Below are positions 44,749 through 60,869 of a stretch of DNA of 64,000 bases, piece after piece (the stretch's first letter is position 1; each line of letters starts with the position of its first letter). This DNA is from an uncultured Collinsella sp. (lineage in GTDB: Bacteria; Actinomycetota; Coriobacteriia; Coriobacteriales; Coriobacteriaceae): positions 1 to 64,000 of the forward strand of contig CATXXC010000004.1 in the NCBI GenBank assembly GCA_958403385.1. Reading direction: 5' to 3'. A program made the position numbers and the translations under genes. Below the pieces are notes generated by a model. It was not told the DNA's origin and searched no databases. It was given only the letters and a program-made list of their open reading frames with translations.

Positions 44749-45708
44749 CTACTTCCAACGAAGCAGATAGCCACCTATATCCAGACCGGCGCCAAATCCA
44801 ACCAAGGCGATGGTGTCGCCTGTGTGAAGTGCACCGGCGTTTGCCAGCCGGTCGAGGGCAAGCGGAATGCATGCGCTCGAAATGTTGCCGGTCTCGCGCA
44901 ACGTGCGAACCACGCGCTCGTCCGGCACGCCCAGGCGCTTGACCGCCTGGCTCAGGATTCGTTCGTTAGCCTGATGGAATACAAAATGATCGATGTCTTC
45001 GACCGAAATGCCCGCATCGCTCGCAAGCTTATGGACCGTGTCGCAGATGGCGTTGACGCCGAACTTGAACACGCGGCGACCATTCATGGACAGCACGCTC
45101 GCGCTATCTGCGGAGTCCTTAAACGGCGAGGTGCCGACCAGACCGGGAACGCGCAACGTCTCGACATCGGATGCGGTCGAAAGCTCAACGGCAAGGGGAT
45201 TCTCTCCCCCGGCCTCCATGACTGCAGCGCCCGCGCCATCGCCAAAGAGCACGCACGTGGCACGGTCAGTCCAGTCGAGCGCGCGCGTCATCTGCTCGGC
45301 AGCAACAACAAGCACGCGCTCGGCACGGCTGCGGGCGATATAGCCCTCGGCGACATCGAGCGCAAATACGAAGCCGGCACAAGCCGCCGAGACATCGAAG
45401 GCAGGGCACGTCGCGCCAAGTCGCTCAGCAACGGCACACGCCTCGGCGGGAACAAGGTGGTCACCCGTCGTCGTCGAGCAGACGATCAGATCCAGCTGGC
45501 TCGCGTCGATTCCGGACACCTGGAGTGCCCGCTCGCTCGCCGCTACGGCAAGGTCGTCAAGTGACTCGGTGGTGCAGACGTGGCGGCTCTTGATACCTGT
45601 GCGAGTAAAAATCCACTCATCCGAGGTATCGAGGAACTCAGACAGCTCGTCATTGGAAACGCTGCGCTCAGGAAGCGCCGAGCCTGTTCCAAGAATCGTG
45701 AAACCCAT
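44749..45708 (-). CDS. fabH: 3-oxoacyl-ACP synthase III (FabH)
   Basis: 319-residue condensing enzyme that starts fatty acid synthesis from acyl-CoA and malonyl-ACP. The catalytic triad is C110 (SAACAGF), histidine in FVFHQANERI, and asparagine in ETGNISSACIP. The start at 45708 has a near-perfect AGGAGG. It is the first gene of the fab-acc operon, downstream of the control region with the duplicated operator. Confidence 0.96.
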   Translation of the reverse strand: MGFTILGTGSALPERSVSNDELSEFLDTSDEWIFTRTGIKSRHVCTTESLDDLAVAASERALQVSGIDASQLDLIVCSTTTGDHLVPAEACAVAERLGATCPAFDVSAACAGFVFALDVAEGYIARSRAERVLVVAAEQMTRALDWTDRATCVLFGDGAGAAVMEAGGENPLAVELSTASDVETLRVPGLVGTSPFKDSADSASVLSMNGRRVFKFGVNAICDTVHKLASDAGISVEDIDHFVFHQANERILSQAVKRLGVPDERVVRTLRETGNISSACIPLALDRLANAGALHTGDTIALVGFGAGLDIGGYLLRWK

Positions 45709-45725
45709 CACTAACCTCCTTTGAG

Positions 45726-45743
45726 TTGTTGACGTGTTTACAT
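45726..45743. promoter_or_regulatory. Operator-like repeat, copy 1 (fabH side)
   Basis: TTGTTGACGTGTTTACAT, an imperfect dyad, is 18 bp upstream of the fabH start. It matches copy 2 at 17 of 18 positions, 48 bp away. Confidence 0.65.
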
Positions 45744-45753
45744 CGACCAAGAG

Positions 45754-45759
45754 AGGATA
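45754..45759 (-). promoter_or_regulatory. Possible -10 box of the fabH promoter
   Basis: TATCCT on the minus strand lies between the two operator copies. Copy 2 would cover the -35 region, which is weak. Confidence 0.4.
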
Positions 45760-45773
45760 ACGCATTTCAGTCT

Positions 45774-45791
45774 TTGTTGACGTGTTAACAT
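45774..45791. promoter_or_regulatory. Operator-like repeat, copy 2
   Basis: TTGTTGACGTGTTAACAT contains the dyad TGTTGACGTGTTAACA. With copy 1 it brackets the likely fabH promoter, in the gap shared with birA. Confidence 0.65.
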
Positions 45792-45884
45792 TAAATTGTC
45801 CAAATGCGACAAAGGCTTCACATTGTGTCTATCTCTCGACACCATTGCGCGATTGCCTTATTTACTTAGGAGGTAGCAGCTGTT

Positions 45885-46661
45885 ATGGATTCTCGTTTAA
45901 CGATAGTCGACGTAACCGGATCGACCAACGATGACCTGCTCGAAGCAGGAAAACAGGGAGCGCCGCACGGCACAGGACTTGCCGCCCGCGCGCAAACGGC
46001 AGGACGCGGCCGGCGCGGCCACAAGTGGGATTCAACCGCCGGCAACCTATTGCTTTCGATTGTCCTGCGTCCATGCGTTAATCCCGCAAAGTACTCTGGT
46101 CTTGCCGCCGTCAGCGGCCTAGCGGTGCTCGAAGCACTCGAAAAGCAGGGTCTTGCAAACGAGATTGGCCTCAAATGGCCCAACGACCTGGTCGCGCGAG
46201 GACGCAAGCTCGGCGGCATTCTGGTCGAGGCCGCACGCGATAACGAAGGCAAACCTTTCGCCGTCTGCGGCATTGGCGTCAACGTAAACTACACGCCCCA
46301 AGAGGTGCCCGATGGCGGCCTGGCGGCAATTGGCCTCTCGGACCTCAACGAGAGCGTTCCCGCCGTCGACATGCTCCTCGATGAGGTCTATCACGCAGTT
46401 ATAGACGCTGTAGATGCCTGGGCAGAACGCCTCAACGCCAAGGAAGAAGACGCCGGTCCGCTCGCGCCCGTCCACGACGAATATATCGCTCACCTCAATT
46501 GGATTGGGAAGCACGTTATCGCCCGCTCCCCCGCTGGAGGCGAGCTGACGCGAGGCGTCTTTAAAACCGTCGATGCCTTTGGTCGCGCATGTATCGAAAC
46601 GGAAGACGGCTTGCGATCCTTCCATTTTGAGGAGGCATCGCTGCGCCCCTTGAGCGAATAG
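45885..46661 (+). CDS. birA: Biotin-[acetyl-CoA-carboxylase] ligase (BirA)
   Basis: 258-residue biotin protein ligase that attaches biotin to AccB. It shows GSTNDDLLEAG, the biotinyl-adenylate loop GRGRRGHKWDS, and KWPNDLVARGRKLGGILVE. There is no N-terminal helix-turn-helix, so it is a monofunctional ligase that cannot itself repress. GGAGG lies 11 bp before the ATG. It is divergent from the fab-acc operon that makes its substrate. Confidence 0.94.
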   Translation: MDSRLTIVDVTGSTNDDLLEAGKQGAPHGTGLAARAQTAGRGRRGHKWDSTAGNLLLSIVLRPCVNPAKYSGLAAVSGLAVLEALEKQGLANEIGLKWPNDLVARGRKLGGILVEAARDNEGKPFAVCGIGVNVNYTPQEVPDGGLAAIGLSDLNESVPAVDMLLDEVYHAVIDAVDAWAERLNAKEEDAGPLAPVHDEYIAHLNWIGKHVIARSPAGGELTRGVFKTVDAFGRACIETEDGLRSFHFEEASLRPLSE

Positions 46662-46720
46662 GACGCCGCAACCACCTACTCGGCAGCATTACCCCGCAGT
46701 CCAAACCATCATTCAAAACA

Positions 46721-46756
46721 AAAGGGCCCCGCTGCCGTTACGGCAGCGGGGCCCTT
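46721..46756. terminator. Bidirectional terminator between birA and rpsJ
   Basis: The stem GGGCCCCGCTGCCG/CGGCAGCGGGGCCC has A and T runs outside and serves both convergent transcripts. Confidence 0.9.
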
Positions 46757-46776
46757 TAAGCTATGAGCGATATCGC

Positions 46777-47085
46777 TTAGAGCTTGATGTCGATGTCGAC
46801 GCCAGCGGGGAGGTCGAGACGCATGAGCGAATCAACGGTGCCCGAGGTGGGGTCGAGGATGTCGATGAGGCGCTTGTGGGTGCGCATCTCGAACTGCTCA
46901 CGGGAGTCCTTGTTCACGTGCGGCGAGCGGATAACCGTGTACAGGTTGCGCTCGGTGGGCAGGGGGACAGGACCGGAAACGCGAGCGCCGGTCTTCTGAG
47001 CGGTCTCGACGATGAGCTTCGCGGACTGATCGACGACCTCGTGATCATAGCCCTTGAGGCGAATGCGGATCTTCTGGGTAGCCAA
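46777..47085 (-). CDS. rpsJ: Small ribosomal subunit protein S10
   Basis: 102-residue S10, also a NusE antitermination factor. It shows KIRIRLKGYDHEVVDQSA and VSGPVPLPTERNLYTVIRSPHVNK. The start is TTG after GGAGG. It closes the rpsL-rpsG-fusA cluster rather than heading the S10 operon, and a terminator follows. Confidence 0.97.
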   Translation of the reverse strand: MATQKIRIRLKGYDHEVVDQSAKLIVETAQKTGARVSGPVPLPTERNLYTVIRSPHVNKDSREQFEMRTHKRLIDILDPTSGTVDSLMRLDLPAGVDIDIKL

Positions 47086-47145
47086 CTTAAACCTCCAAAG
47101 AGTGCGAGAGATGTTCTCGCGGATTACGTAACAGGGAGCTCGAAC

Positions 47146-49245
47146 TTAGGCGTTCTTGCTCATGACCTCGTCCACGATGGACTTGGGCGCGGGCTCATAA
47201 GAGTCGAACTGCATCGTGTAGGATGCACGGCCCTGGGTCTGGGAGCGAAGGTCGGTAGCGTAACCGAACATCTCGCCCAGCGGCACCTTGGCACGGATGA
47301 GCTTGCTGTTCTTGCGATCCTCCATGCCCTCGATCTTGCCGCGGCGACCGGAGAGGTTGCCCATAACGTCGCCCATGTACTGCTCGGGGGTCTCGACCTC
47401 GACAGCCATGATCGGCTCGAGCAGCTGCGGATCGGACTTCTTGAGGGCGTCCTTGATAGCCATAGAACCGGCGATCTTAAAGGCGGCCTCGGAGGAGTCG
47501 ACCTCGTGGTAAGAACCGTCGAACAGGGTGACCTTAACGTCGAGGACCGGGAAGCCGGCGATAACACCGGTGTTCAGGGCCTCCTGGATGCCCTTGTCGA
47601 TGGACGGGATGTACTCCTTGGGCACGACGCCGCCGACGATAGCGTTGACGAACTCGTAGCCGAAGCCCTCCTCCATCTTCTCGAGTTTGATGACGGCGTG
47701 GCCATACTGACCGCGACCACCGGACTGACGGACGAACTTGCCCTCAGCCTTCTCGACGTCGTGACCAGCGGTCTCGCGGTAGGCAACCTGGGGCTTACCG
47801 ACGTTAGCGTCAACCTTGAACTCGCGGAGCAGGCGGTCGACGATGATCTCGAGGTGCAGCTCGCCCATGCCGGCGATGATGGTCTGACCGGTCTCGTGGT
47901 TGGTGGACACCTGGAAGGTCGGGTCCTCCTCGGCGAGCTTGGTCAGAGCAAGGGACATCTTGTCCTGCTCGGCCTTGGTCTTGGGCTCGATGGCAACGTC
48001 GATAACGGGCTTAGCGAACTCGATCTTCTCGAGGACGATCTCCTTGCCCTCGGCGCACAGGGTGTCACCGGTGGTGGAGTTCTTGAAGCCGACGCAAGCG
48101 ACGATGTCGCCGGCGGCAGCGTCGTCACGGTCGATACGCTCGGCGGCGTTCATCTCGAGGATGCGGCCGAGGCGCTCACGCTGACCGTTGGAAGCGTTGA
48201 CCACGTAGGAGCCGGACTCGGCGCGGCCGGAGTAAACGCGGACATAGGTGAGCTTACCGACGAACGGGTCGGTCATGATCTTGAAGACCAGGCCGGAGAA
48301 GGGCTCGTCGAAGGAAGGATGACGCTGGATCTCCTCGCCGGTGTCCGGATCGGTACCGGTAACGGCCTCAACGTCGAGCGGGCTGGGCAGGTAGTCGACG
48401 ACAGCGTCGAGCAGCTCCTGAACGCCCTTGTTCTTGTAGGCGGAGCCCACGAAGACGAGGTTGAGCTCGTTGGCCAGAACGCCCTTGCGCAGAGCAGCCT
48501 TGAGCTCCTCGACGGTGAAGTCCTCCTCCATGAGGATCTTCTCCATGAGCTCGTCGTCAAAGCTGGCAGCAGCGTCGAGGAGCTCCTCGCGCTTGGTGGC
48601 AGCGATGTCGGCAAACTCAGCCGGGATCTCGTCCATCGGCTCGGGGTAGGTCATGCCCTTCTCGTCGGCCTTGAAGTCCCATGCAGTCATGGTGACCAGG
48701 TCGATGACGCCCCAGAAGTTGTCCTCGGCGCCCATCGGGACCTGAGCGGCCACGGCGTTAGCGTCGAGACGATCCTTCATGGTCTCGATAGCGTTGAAGA
48801 AGTCAGCGCCCACGCGGTCATACTTGTTGATGAAGGCGATGCGGGGGACGTTGAAGGTAGAAGCCTGACGCCAAACGGTCTCAGACTGGGGCTGAACGCC
48901 GGCAACGGCGTCGAAGACGGCGACAGCACCATCGAGGACGCGCAGGCAGCGCTCGACCTCGGCGGTGAAGTCAACGTGGCCCGGGGTGTCGATGATCTGG
49001 ATGCGGTAGTCCTTACCGTCCTTGTTCCAGAAGCACGTGGTAGCAGCGGAGGTAATGGTTACGCCGCGCTCCTGCTCCTGAACCATCCAGTCCATGGTGG
49101 CAGCGCCCTCATGGACCTCACCAATCTTGTGGGTCTTACCGGTGTAGTAAAGAATACGCTCGGTCGTGGTGGTCTTACCGGCATCGATGTGGGCCATGAT
49201 GCCGATGTTACGGGTATCGGAAAGCTTGTACTTAGGCTTAGCCAT
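47146..49245 (-). CDS. fusA: Elongation factor G
   Basis: 699-residue translational GTPase driving translocation and ribosome recycling. GTPase motifs are AHIDAGKTTTTERIL, DTPGHVDFTAEVER and NKYDRVG. Domain IV has RQSGGRGQYGHAVIKLEK. Length matches canonical EF-G. It follows rpsG by 19 bp and precedes rpsJ by 60 bp, with no tuf between them. Confidence 0.97.
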   Translation of the reverse strand: MAKPKYKLSDTRNIGIMAHIDAGKTTTTERILYYTGKTHKIGEVHEGAATMDWMVQEQERGVTITSAATTCFWNKDGKDYRIQIIDTPGHVDFTAEVERCLRVLDGAVAVFDAVAGVQPQSETVWRQASTFNVPRIAFINKYDRVGADFFNAIETMKDRLDANAVAAQVPMGAEDNFWGVIDLVTMTAWDFKADEKGMTYPEPMDEIPAEFADIAATKREELLDAAASFDDELMEKILMEEDFTVEELKAALRKGVLANELNLVFVGSAYKNKGVQELLDAVVDYLPSPLDVEAVTGTDPDTGEEIQRHPSFDEPFSGLVFKIMTDPFVGKLTYVRVYSGRAESGSYVVNASNGQRERLGRILEMNAAERIDRDDAAAGDIVACVGFKNSTTGDTLCAEGKEIVLEKIEFAKPVIDVAIEPKTKAEQDKMSLALTKLAEEDPTFQVSTNHETGQTIIAGMGELHLEIIVDRLLREFKVDANVGKPQVAYRETAGHDVEKAEGKFVRQSGGRGQYGHAVIKLEKMEEGFGYEFVNAIVGGVVPKEYIPSIDKGIQEALNTGVIAGFPVLDVKVTLFDGSYHEVDSSEAAFKIAGSMAIKDALKKSDPQLLEPIMAVEVETPEQYMGDVMGNLSGRRGKIEGMEDRKNSKLIRAKVPLGEMFGYATDLRSQTQGRASYTMQFDSYEPAPKSIVDEVMSKNA

Positions 49246-49264
49246 GTTAGTTCCTTACCTTAAC

Positions 49265-49738
49265 TTACCAACGATAGTGAGAGAACGCGCGGTTGGCCTC
49301 GGCCATCTTGAAGACGTCCTCACGCTTCTTGACGGAAGCGCCCAGGCCGTTGGAAGCGTCGAGGATCTCGTTGGCGAGACGCTCGGCCATGGTCTTCTCC
49401 TTGCGAGCGCGGGAGAAGTTGACGATCCAGCGGATACCCAGAGCGGTGGAACGACGGGAGTTGACCTCCATCGGGACCTGATAGGTAGCGCCACCGACAC
49501 GCTTGGGCTTAACCTCGAGCGTGGGCTTGACGTTGTCCATAGCCTTCTTGAAGGTAGCGAGAGCGTCGCCACCCTCGGACTTCTCGGCAACGATCTCGAA
49601 AGCGGTGTAAACGATGCGCTCAGCGGTGGCCTTCTTGCCGTCAAGAAGGACCTTGTTGATGAGCTGAGTCACCAGGCGGTTGTTGTAAACGGCGTCAGGC
49701 TGAACCTCACGACGATTAGCTGCTGCACGACGCGGCAT
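49265..49738 (-). CDS. rpsG: Small ribosomal subunit protein S7
   Basis: 157-residue S7, the head-domain assembly initiator. It shows MPRRAAANRREVQPDAVYNN, RVGGATYQVPMEV and the C-terminal FSHYRW. TAAGGAG precedes the ATG. Confidence 0.97.
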   Translation of the reverse strand: MPRRAAANRREVQPDAVYNNRLVTQLINKVLLDGKKATAERIVYTAFEIVAEKSEGGDALATFKKAMDNVKPTLEVKPKRVGGATYQVPMEVNSRRSTALGIRWIVNFSRARKEKTMAERLANEILDASNGLGASVKKREDVFKMAEANRAFSHYRW

Positions 49739-49811
49739 GTGAAATCTCCTTAAGTGTCTACCGTGCGGCGCTTAGGCGGCACACGGCGAAAGTATCAAAA
49801 CGTTATCTGGC

Positions 49812-50189
49812 TTATTTAGCCTTGGGGCGCTTAGCACCGTACTTGGAACGGGCCTGCATACGGTTCTGGACCGGAGCAGCGTCGTAGGCGCCACGGATGA
49901 CGTGATAACGGACACCAGGGAGGTCACGGACACGACCGCCGCGGACGAGCACGATGGAGTGCTCCTGCAGGTTGTGGCCCTCACCCGGGATGTAAGCAGT
50001 AACTTCGATGCCGTTGACAAGGCGAACACGGGCAACCTTACGAAGAGCCGAGTTCGGCTTCTTGGGGCTCGTGGTGAAGACGCGGGTGCACACGCCGCGC
50101 TTCTGGGAGTTGTGCTGCAGAGCAGCGTTCTTGGACTTCTTGGGCACGGAACGACGGCCCTGGCGAACCAGCTGGTTAATAGTAGGCAA
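49812..50189 (-). CDS. rpsL: Small ribosomal subunit protein S12
   Basis: 125-residue S12 at the decoding centre. It begins PTINQLVRQGRR and has TTSPKKPNSALRKVARVRL; the lysine at the position altered in streptomycin-resistant strains is wild type. VRGGRVRDLPGVRYH is intact. The start is TTG after AAGGAG. It is first gene of the cluster, with a consensus promoter upstream. Confidence 0.97.
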   Translation of the reverse strand: MPTINQLVRQGRRSVPKKSKNAALQHNSQKRGVCTRVFTTSPKKPNSALRKVARVRLVNGIEVTAYIPGEGHNLQEHSIVLVRGGRVRDLPGVRYHVIRGAYDAAPVQNRMQARSKYGAKRPKAK

Positions 50190-50282
50190 AGCGTACTCCT
50201 TCTCGAATGATTCCAGCTTTCTGTAAAGTGCAACGGCTTGAATCGAGGGGTCAGCATCCCCCTACGAAACACGCAGTTCGAT

Positions 50283-50311
50283 AGGATACGTGGCGTTAGC
50301 TGTGCCGTCAA
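50283..50311 (-). promoter_or_regulatory. rpsL promoter
   Basis: TTGACG (50306-50311) and TATCCT (50283-50288) are 17 bp apart on the minus strand, about 95 bp upstream of the rpsL start. Confidence 0.75.
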
Positions 50312-50395
50312 CAGACCACGCCGCCGGGCGTATCCCAAAAATGGCACATTTCCGCAAAGACTACACAAAAGGAATCCCCTTCTGTGCGCGTGGGC

Positions 50396-50534
50396 GGATT
50401 CCCGGTCCGGGCGGCACAGGGGTTAAGTTTGCTGCTCTACAGTCCTGGCTCGCACGGAGGCCACATTAAGTGGCCTCCGGCTCGTGCGGAACTCGCGACA
50501 AACTTAACCCCTGTGCCGCCCGGCCCGGGAATCC
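50396..50534. repeat. Foldback element A (139 bp, 36-bp arms)
   Basis: Arms at 50396-50431 and 50499-50534 are complementary at 35 of 36 positions. The 67-bp centre holds a second hairpin, GGAGGCCAC/GTGGCCTCC around ATTAA, flanked by CTCGCACG and CGGCTCGTGCGGAA. It lies in the 552-bp gap between rpsL and the anti-sigma gene, otherwise without genes. Confidence 0.85.
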
Positions 50535-50559
50535 GACGTACTCGTCGGGGCAACGTTCC

Positions 50560-50588
50560 CTGCCAAAAAGGGACAGGTTTATTTTGGT
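50560..50588 (+). repeat. Dispersed repeat family A, copy 1
   Basis: Begins CCTGCCAAAAAGGGACAGG and continues with a TTTATTTTGG tail. An inverted copy is at 52384-52412. Confidence 0.7.
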
Positions 50589-50741
50589 CGGTTTTATCTG
50601 GGGAAATGTCGCTCTCCAGCGATGATCTGCTCTCATCTGTCGCATGGAAATCGGCGGCGCTTTCGGAAGTAAATCACTCGCTTTAACCGCCAATTTAACT
50701 CAAAAGAGGCCGCTTCCCCTAGTAGGAAGCGACCCCAAATC

Positions 50742-51818
50742 TTACGAATAGACGATGGTAAAGGGCTCTTTCGTTTCGGTCTCCCCTGTTGATGTATACC
50801 TCACAATTTCAAGGGTTACCGAGACAACTTGATCGACATCAATCAACTTCGTTGGCACCCAGATGTTCTCTCCGCTATTGCGCCCATAAGAAAAATATAA
50901 GTTGAACACCCCTGCGTCGTCATCTTCGATAATCTGCTCCGATCCATCCTTGTAGCTGACGGTCAGCTTATTATCAACTGCTTCATAGCCCAAATCATCG
51001 ATGTGCGTCTGGATGGAAAACGGGCTAATCTCAAGAGGCGAGTCACCGGAGCGGAGTTCCTTTGTATCGACGTACGCTCCAATATTGAACTCGGGTGTCG
51101 ACGCCTCAAACCGCCTCGCACTCTCACCTTCACCCTCGGTCCAATGGATATTCCAGGTGACAGCATGTTGCAAATCTCGCTCGCGATCCATAGCGGCAAA
51201 GTACATCGTGCCATTAATGACAGTATCGCTTGATGTGTCCTTATCAATTGTGCTGCGTGTGTCAGGCCATTCCTCGCCGAACTTCATATCGGGCGTGCCG
51301 ATGCCCTGCTCTTCTTCACCATAGAGAACAAGTTCGCCAATCTCTGCTGCTGGCTTGTAGTAGTTAACTCCATTTGGATTGGACAACGTAAACGTCACGG
51401 CTCCGCAGCCGTTTTGGTCGATTGCCATCTCATGGATATCAAGCGTATAGCCGTTGCCCTCGACGGACAGATTAACCTCCTGGACTGCGCCTTCCAGGCT
51501 TTGGGGCGCGATGCCATCGCCAAACTCTCTGGTGTAGGTATATTTAGTTCCCGATGAGCCGCCGTTGGTCCAGGTAATGGAATCCCCGTTGCCGTGGTTT
51601 CCCCAGGCAGAGGCAAAATAGCTGGAATTGACGACGGCGTAGGCGACCCCTCCGGTCGCCAGCACTCCGGCAAGGCATCCGATCACGGCAACATACAGAG
51701 GCTTCGCGTGACCCTTTCGGCGAAGCGGCTCACCAGCAGCGGCATAAAGAACACGGTCAGCAAGATCGCTATCGGCTTGGACGGACTCGAAGGCCTGCTT
51801 GATTTGATTGGATTTCAC
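50742..51818 (-). CDS. Membrane-anchored anti-sigma-like protein
   Basis: 358-residue protein with a short cytoplasmic N-terminus, one membrane segment near residues 40-62 (YVAVIGCLAGVLATGGVAYA), and a large extracytoplasmic domain resembling the DUF4179-type architecture. Its GTG start follows AGGAGG and lies inside the sigma factor gene, with a 50-bp overlap, so expression is coupled. The likely role is holding the sigma factor at the membrane until an outside signal arrives. The signal and family are not certain. Confidence 0.75.
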   Translation of the reverse strand: MKSNQIKQAFESVQADSDLADRVLYAAAGEPLRRKGHAKPLYVAVIGCLAGVLATGGVAYAVVNSSYFASAWGNHGNGDSITWTNGGSSGTKYTYTREFGDGIAPQSLEGAVQEVNLSVEGNGYTLDIHEMAIDQNGCGAVTFTLSNPNGVNYYKPAAEIGELVLYGEEEQGIGTPDMKFGEEWPDTRSTIDKDTSSDTVINGTMYFAAMDRERDLQHAVTWNIHWTEGEGESARRFEASTPEFNIGAYVDTKELRSGDSPLEISPFSIQTHIDDLGYEAVDNKLTVSYKDGSEQIIEDDDAGVFNLYFSYGRNSGENIWVPTKLIDVDQVVSVTLEIVRYTSTGETETKEPFTIVYS

Positions 51819-52287
51819 GGTCGCCCTCCTCTAGGATGAACTTGAGCTTCGATCTGCCGCGAGCCAAACGCGTTCGAACAGTCGCGGCTGGCACATGCAA
51901 TAACTCGGCAATCTCTGAGGTCGAAAAGCCCAGATAGTAATAGAGCATGATGGGAACACGGAATCGTTCCGGAAGTCGCATAACGTCTGACAGGACCGCC
52001 TTGGTCTCCTCCTGCGCCGTCGAAAGCGAATCAGCCAGGTTCTCAATATCCTCCACACGCCTCCATGGCTTTCGAAAGAGAGATTTGCATTCATTGATCG
52101 TGACCCGGATAAGCCATCGACGAAGATGTTCCCAGCTTTCAAATTGCGCATCGCTTTTGAGTAACTTCAGAAAGACGTCTTGAGCGACATCGTCGGCATC
52201 GGCACGATCGCGCAGATACGTCAATGCGATTCGAAACACGACATCCCTGTGATCTTCGACCGCCTGTCTAAAAGCTTGTTCTTCCAT
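51769..52287 (-). CDS. ECF-type RNA polymerase sigma factor
   Basis: 172-residue extracytoplasmic-function sigma factor. Region 2 reads VFRIALTYLRDRADADDVAQDVFLKLL. Region 4 includes PERFRVPIMLYYYLGFSTSEIAELL and a DNA-recognition helix ending VRTRLARGRSKLK. GGGAGGTG sits before the ATG. It is first gene of a two-gene operon with the anti-sigma-like partner. Target promoters are unknown. Confidence 0.92.
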   Translation of the reverse strand: MEEQAFRQAVEDHRDVVFRIALTYLRDRADADDVAQDVFLKLLKSDAQFESWEHLRRWLIRVTINECKSLFRKPWRRVEDIENLADSLSTAQEETKAVLSDVMRLPERFRVPIMLYYYLGFSTSEIAELLHVPAATVRTRLARGRSKLKFILEEGDREIQSNQAGLRVRPSR

Positions 52288-52383
52288 AATCACCTCCCGG
52301 TGACGTTAATGATTCTTGATGAGGCCCTCACCATAGATACGCTCTTGCCGGACGAAATGTTTCAAATTCAAGCAGGAAAAACC

Positions 52384-52412
52384 TACCAAAATAAACCCGT
52401 CCCTTTTTGGCA
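52384..52412 (-). repeat. Dispersed repeat family A, copy 2 (inverted)
   Basis: Its reverse complement matches 50560-50588 with one mismatch over about 28 bases. It lies between the sigma factor gene and the rpoC end. Confidence 0.7.
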
Positions 52413-52461
52413 GGTCCCCAAGGGATCAACGGAACGTAACAGGTTGAGCATACGCAAGCGA

Positions 52462-52561
52462 GCGGCCCCCAGAGCGTACAAGGTGGCATGAAAAAAGCAG
52501 GGCATTGACCTTTTGGTCATGCCCTGCCTTTTGAATGACAGATTGTAGCTCTGGGGGCCGC
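52462..52561. repeat. Foldback element C around the rpoC terminator
   Basis: GCGGCCCCCAGAGC at 52462-52475 is exactly complementary to 52548-52561, and TACAA bases extend the pairing inward after one bulge. The rpoC terminator hairpin sits in the centre. Confidence 0.7.
52491..52534 (-). terminator. rpoC terminator
   Basis: On the minus strand GGCAGGGCATGACC pairs with GGTCAATGCCCTGC and is followed by six T. It lies about 70 bp past the rpoC stop. Confidence 0.85.
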
Positions 52562-52605
52562 GCAGCGACGGAAATCTCCGCCGTTCGTTAGAACGGCGGA
52601 ACTAG

Positions 52606-57084
<4,479 letters not shown>

Positions 57085-57090
57085 AGTCAA

Positions 57091-60582
<3,492 letters not shown>

Positions 60583-60655
60583 CAGGTTTTTCCTCCTTCA
60601 CGGAAATGCTCGGTGGGTTGGCGAGGCATAGCTTCGCCAGTTATCGCAACCTAAT

Positions 60656-60683
60656 AGTTTATCAGGTACCGACCGTTGGGCAA
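60656..60683 (-). promoter_or_regulatory. rpoB promoter
   Basis: TTGCCC (60678-60683) and TAAACT (60656-60661) are 16 bp apart, about 75 bp upstream of the rpoB start. Confidence 0.55.
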
Positions 60684-60759
60684 GAAAAGCCTTGACGCGA
60701 TTGAGTTTTTGGAGTAGCAAAGTTTTTCGACAGAAAACACGCAGGTAGATGTATGTGTA

Positions 60760-60775
60760 TCGAACATCTGTTCAT
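60760..60775. promoter_or_regulatory. LexA-like box between galU and rpoB
   Basis: TCGAACATCTGTTCAT nearly matches the actinobacterial SOS-box pattern CGAAC-N4-GTTCG. It lies about 180 bp upstream of rpoB. No SOS gene is adjacent, so function is uncertain. Confidence 0.4.
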
Positions 60776-60816
60776 ATATTTTCTGTGAACAGAGAGCCGG
60801 CAATCGCAGCTCTTAT

Positions 60817-60850
60817 AAAAAACGGGCGCGAACCGAGGTCCGCGCCCGTA
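60817..60850 (-). terminator. galU terminator
   Basis: ACGGGCGCG pairs with CGCGCCCGT around a 10-bp loop, followed on the minus strand by TTTTTTATAAGAG. Confidence 0.8.
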
Positions 60851-60869
60851 AATGTCGATGCCCGAAGGC

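Noticed and set aside
46876..49263. A 795-codon open frame antisense to fusA
   Set aside because: Complement of EF-G codons; the repetitive leucine/valine/aspartate composition is typical of antisense artefacts.
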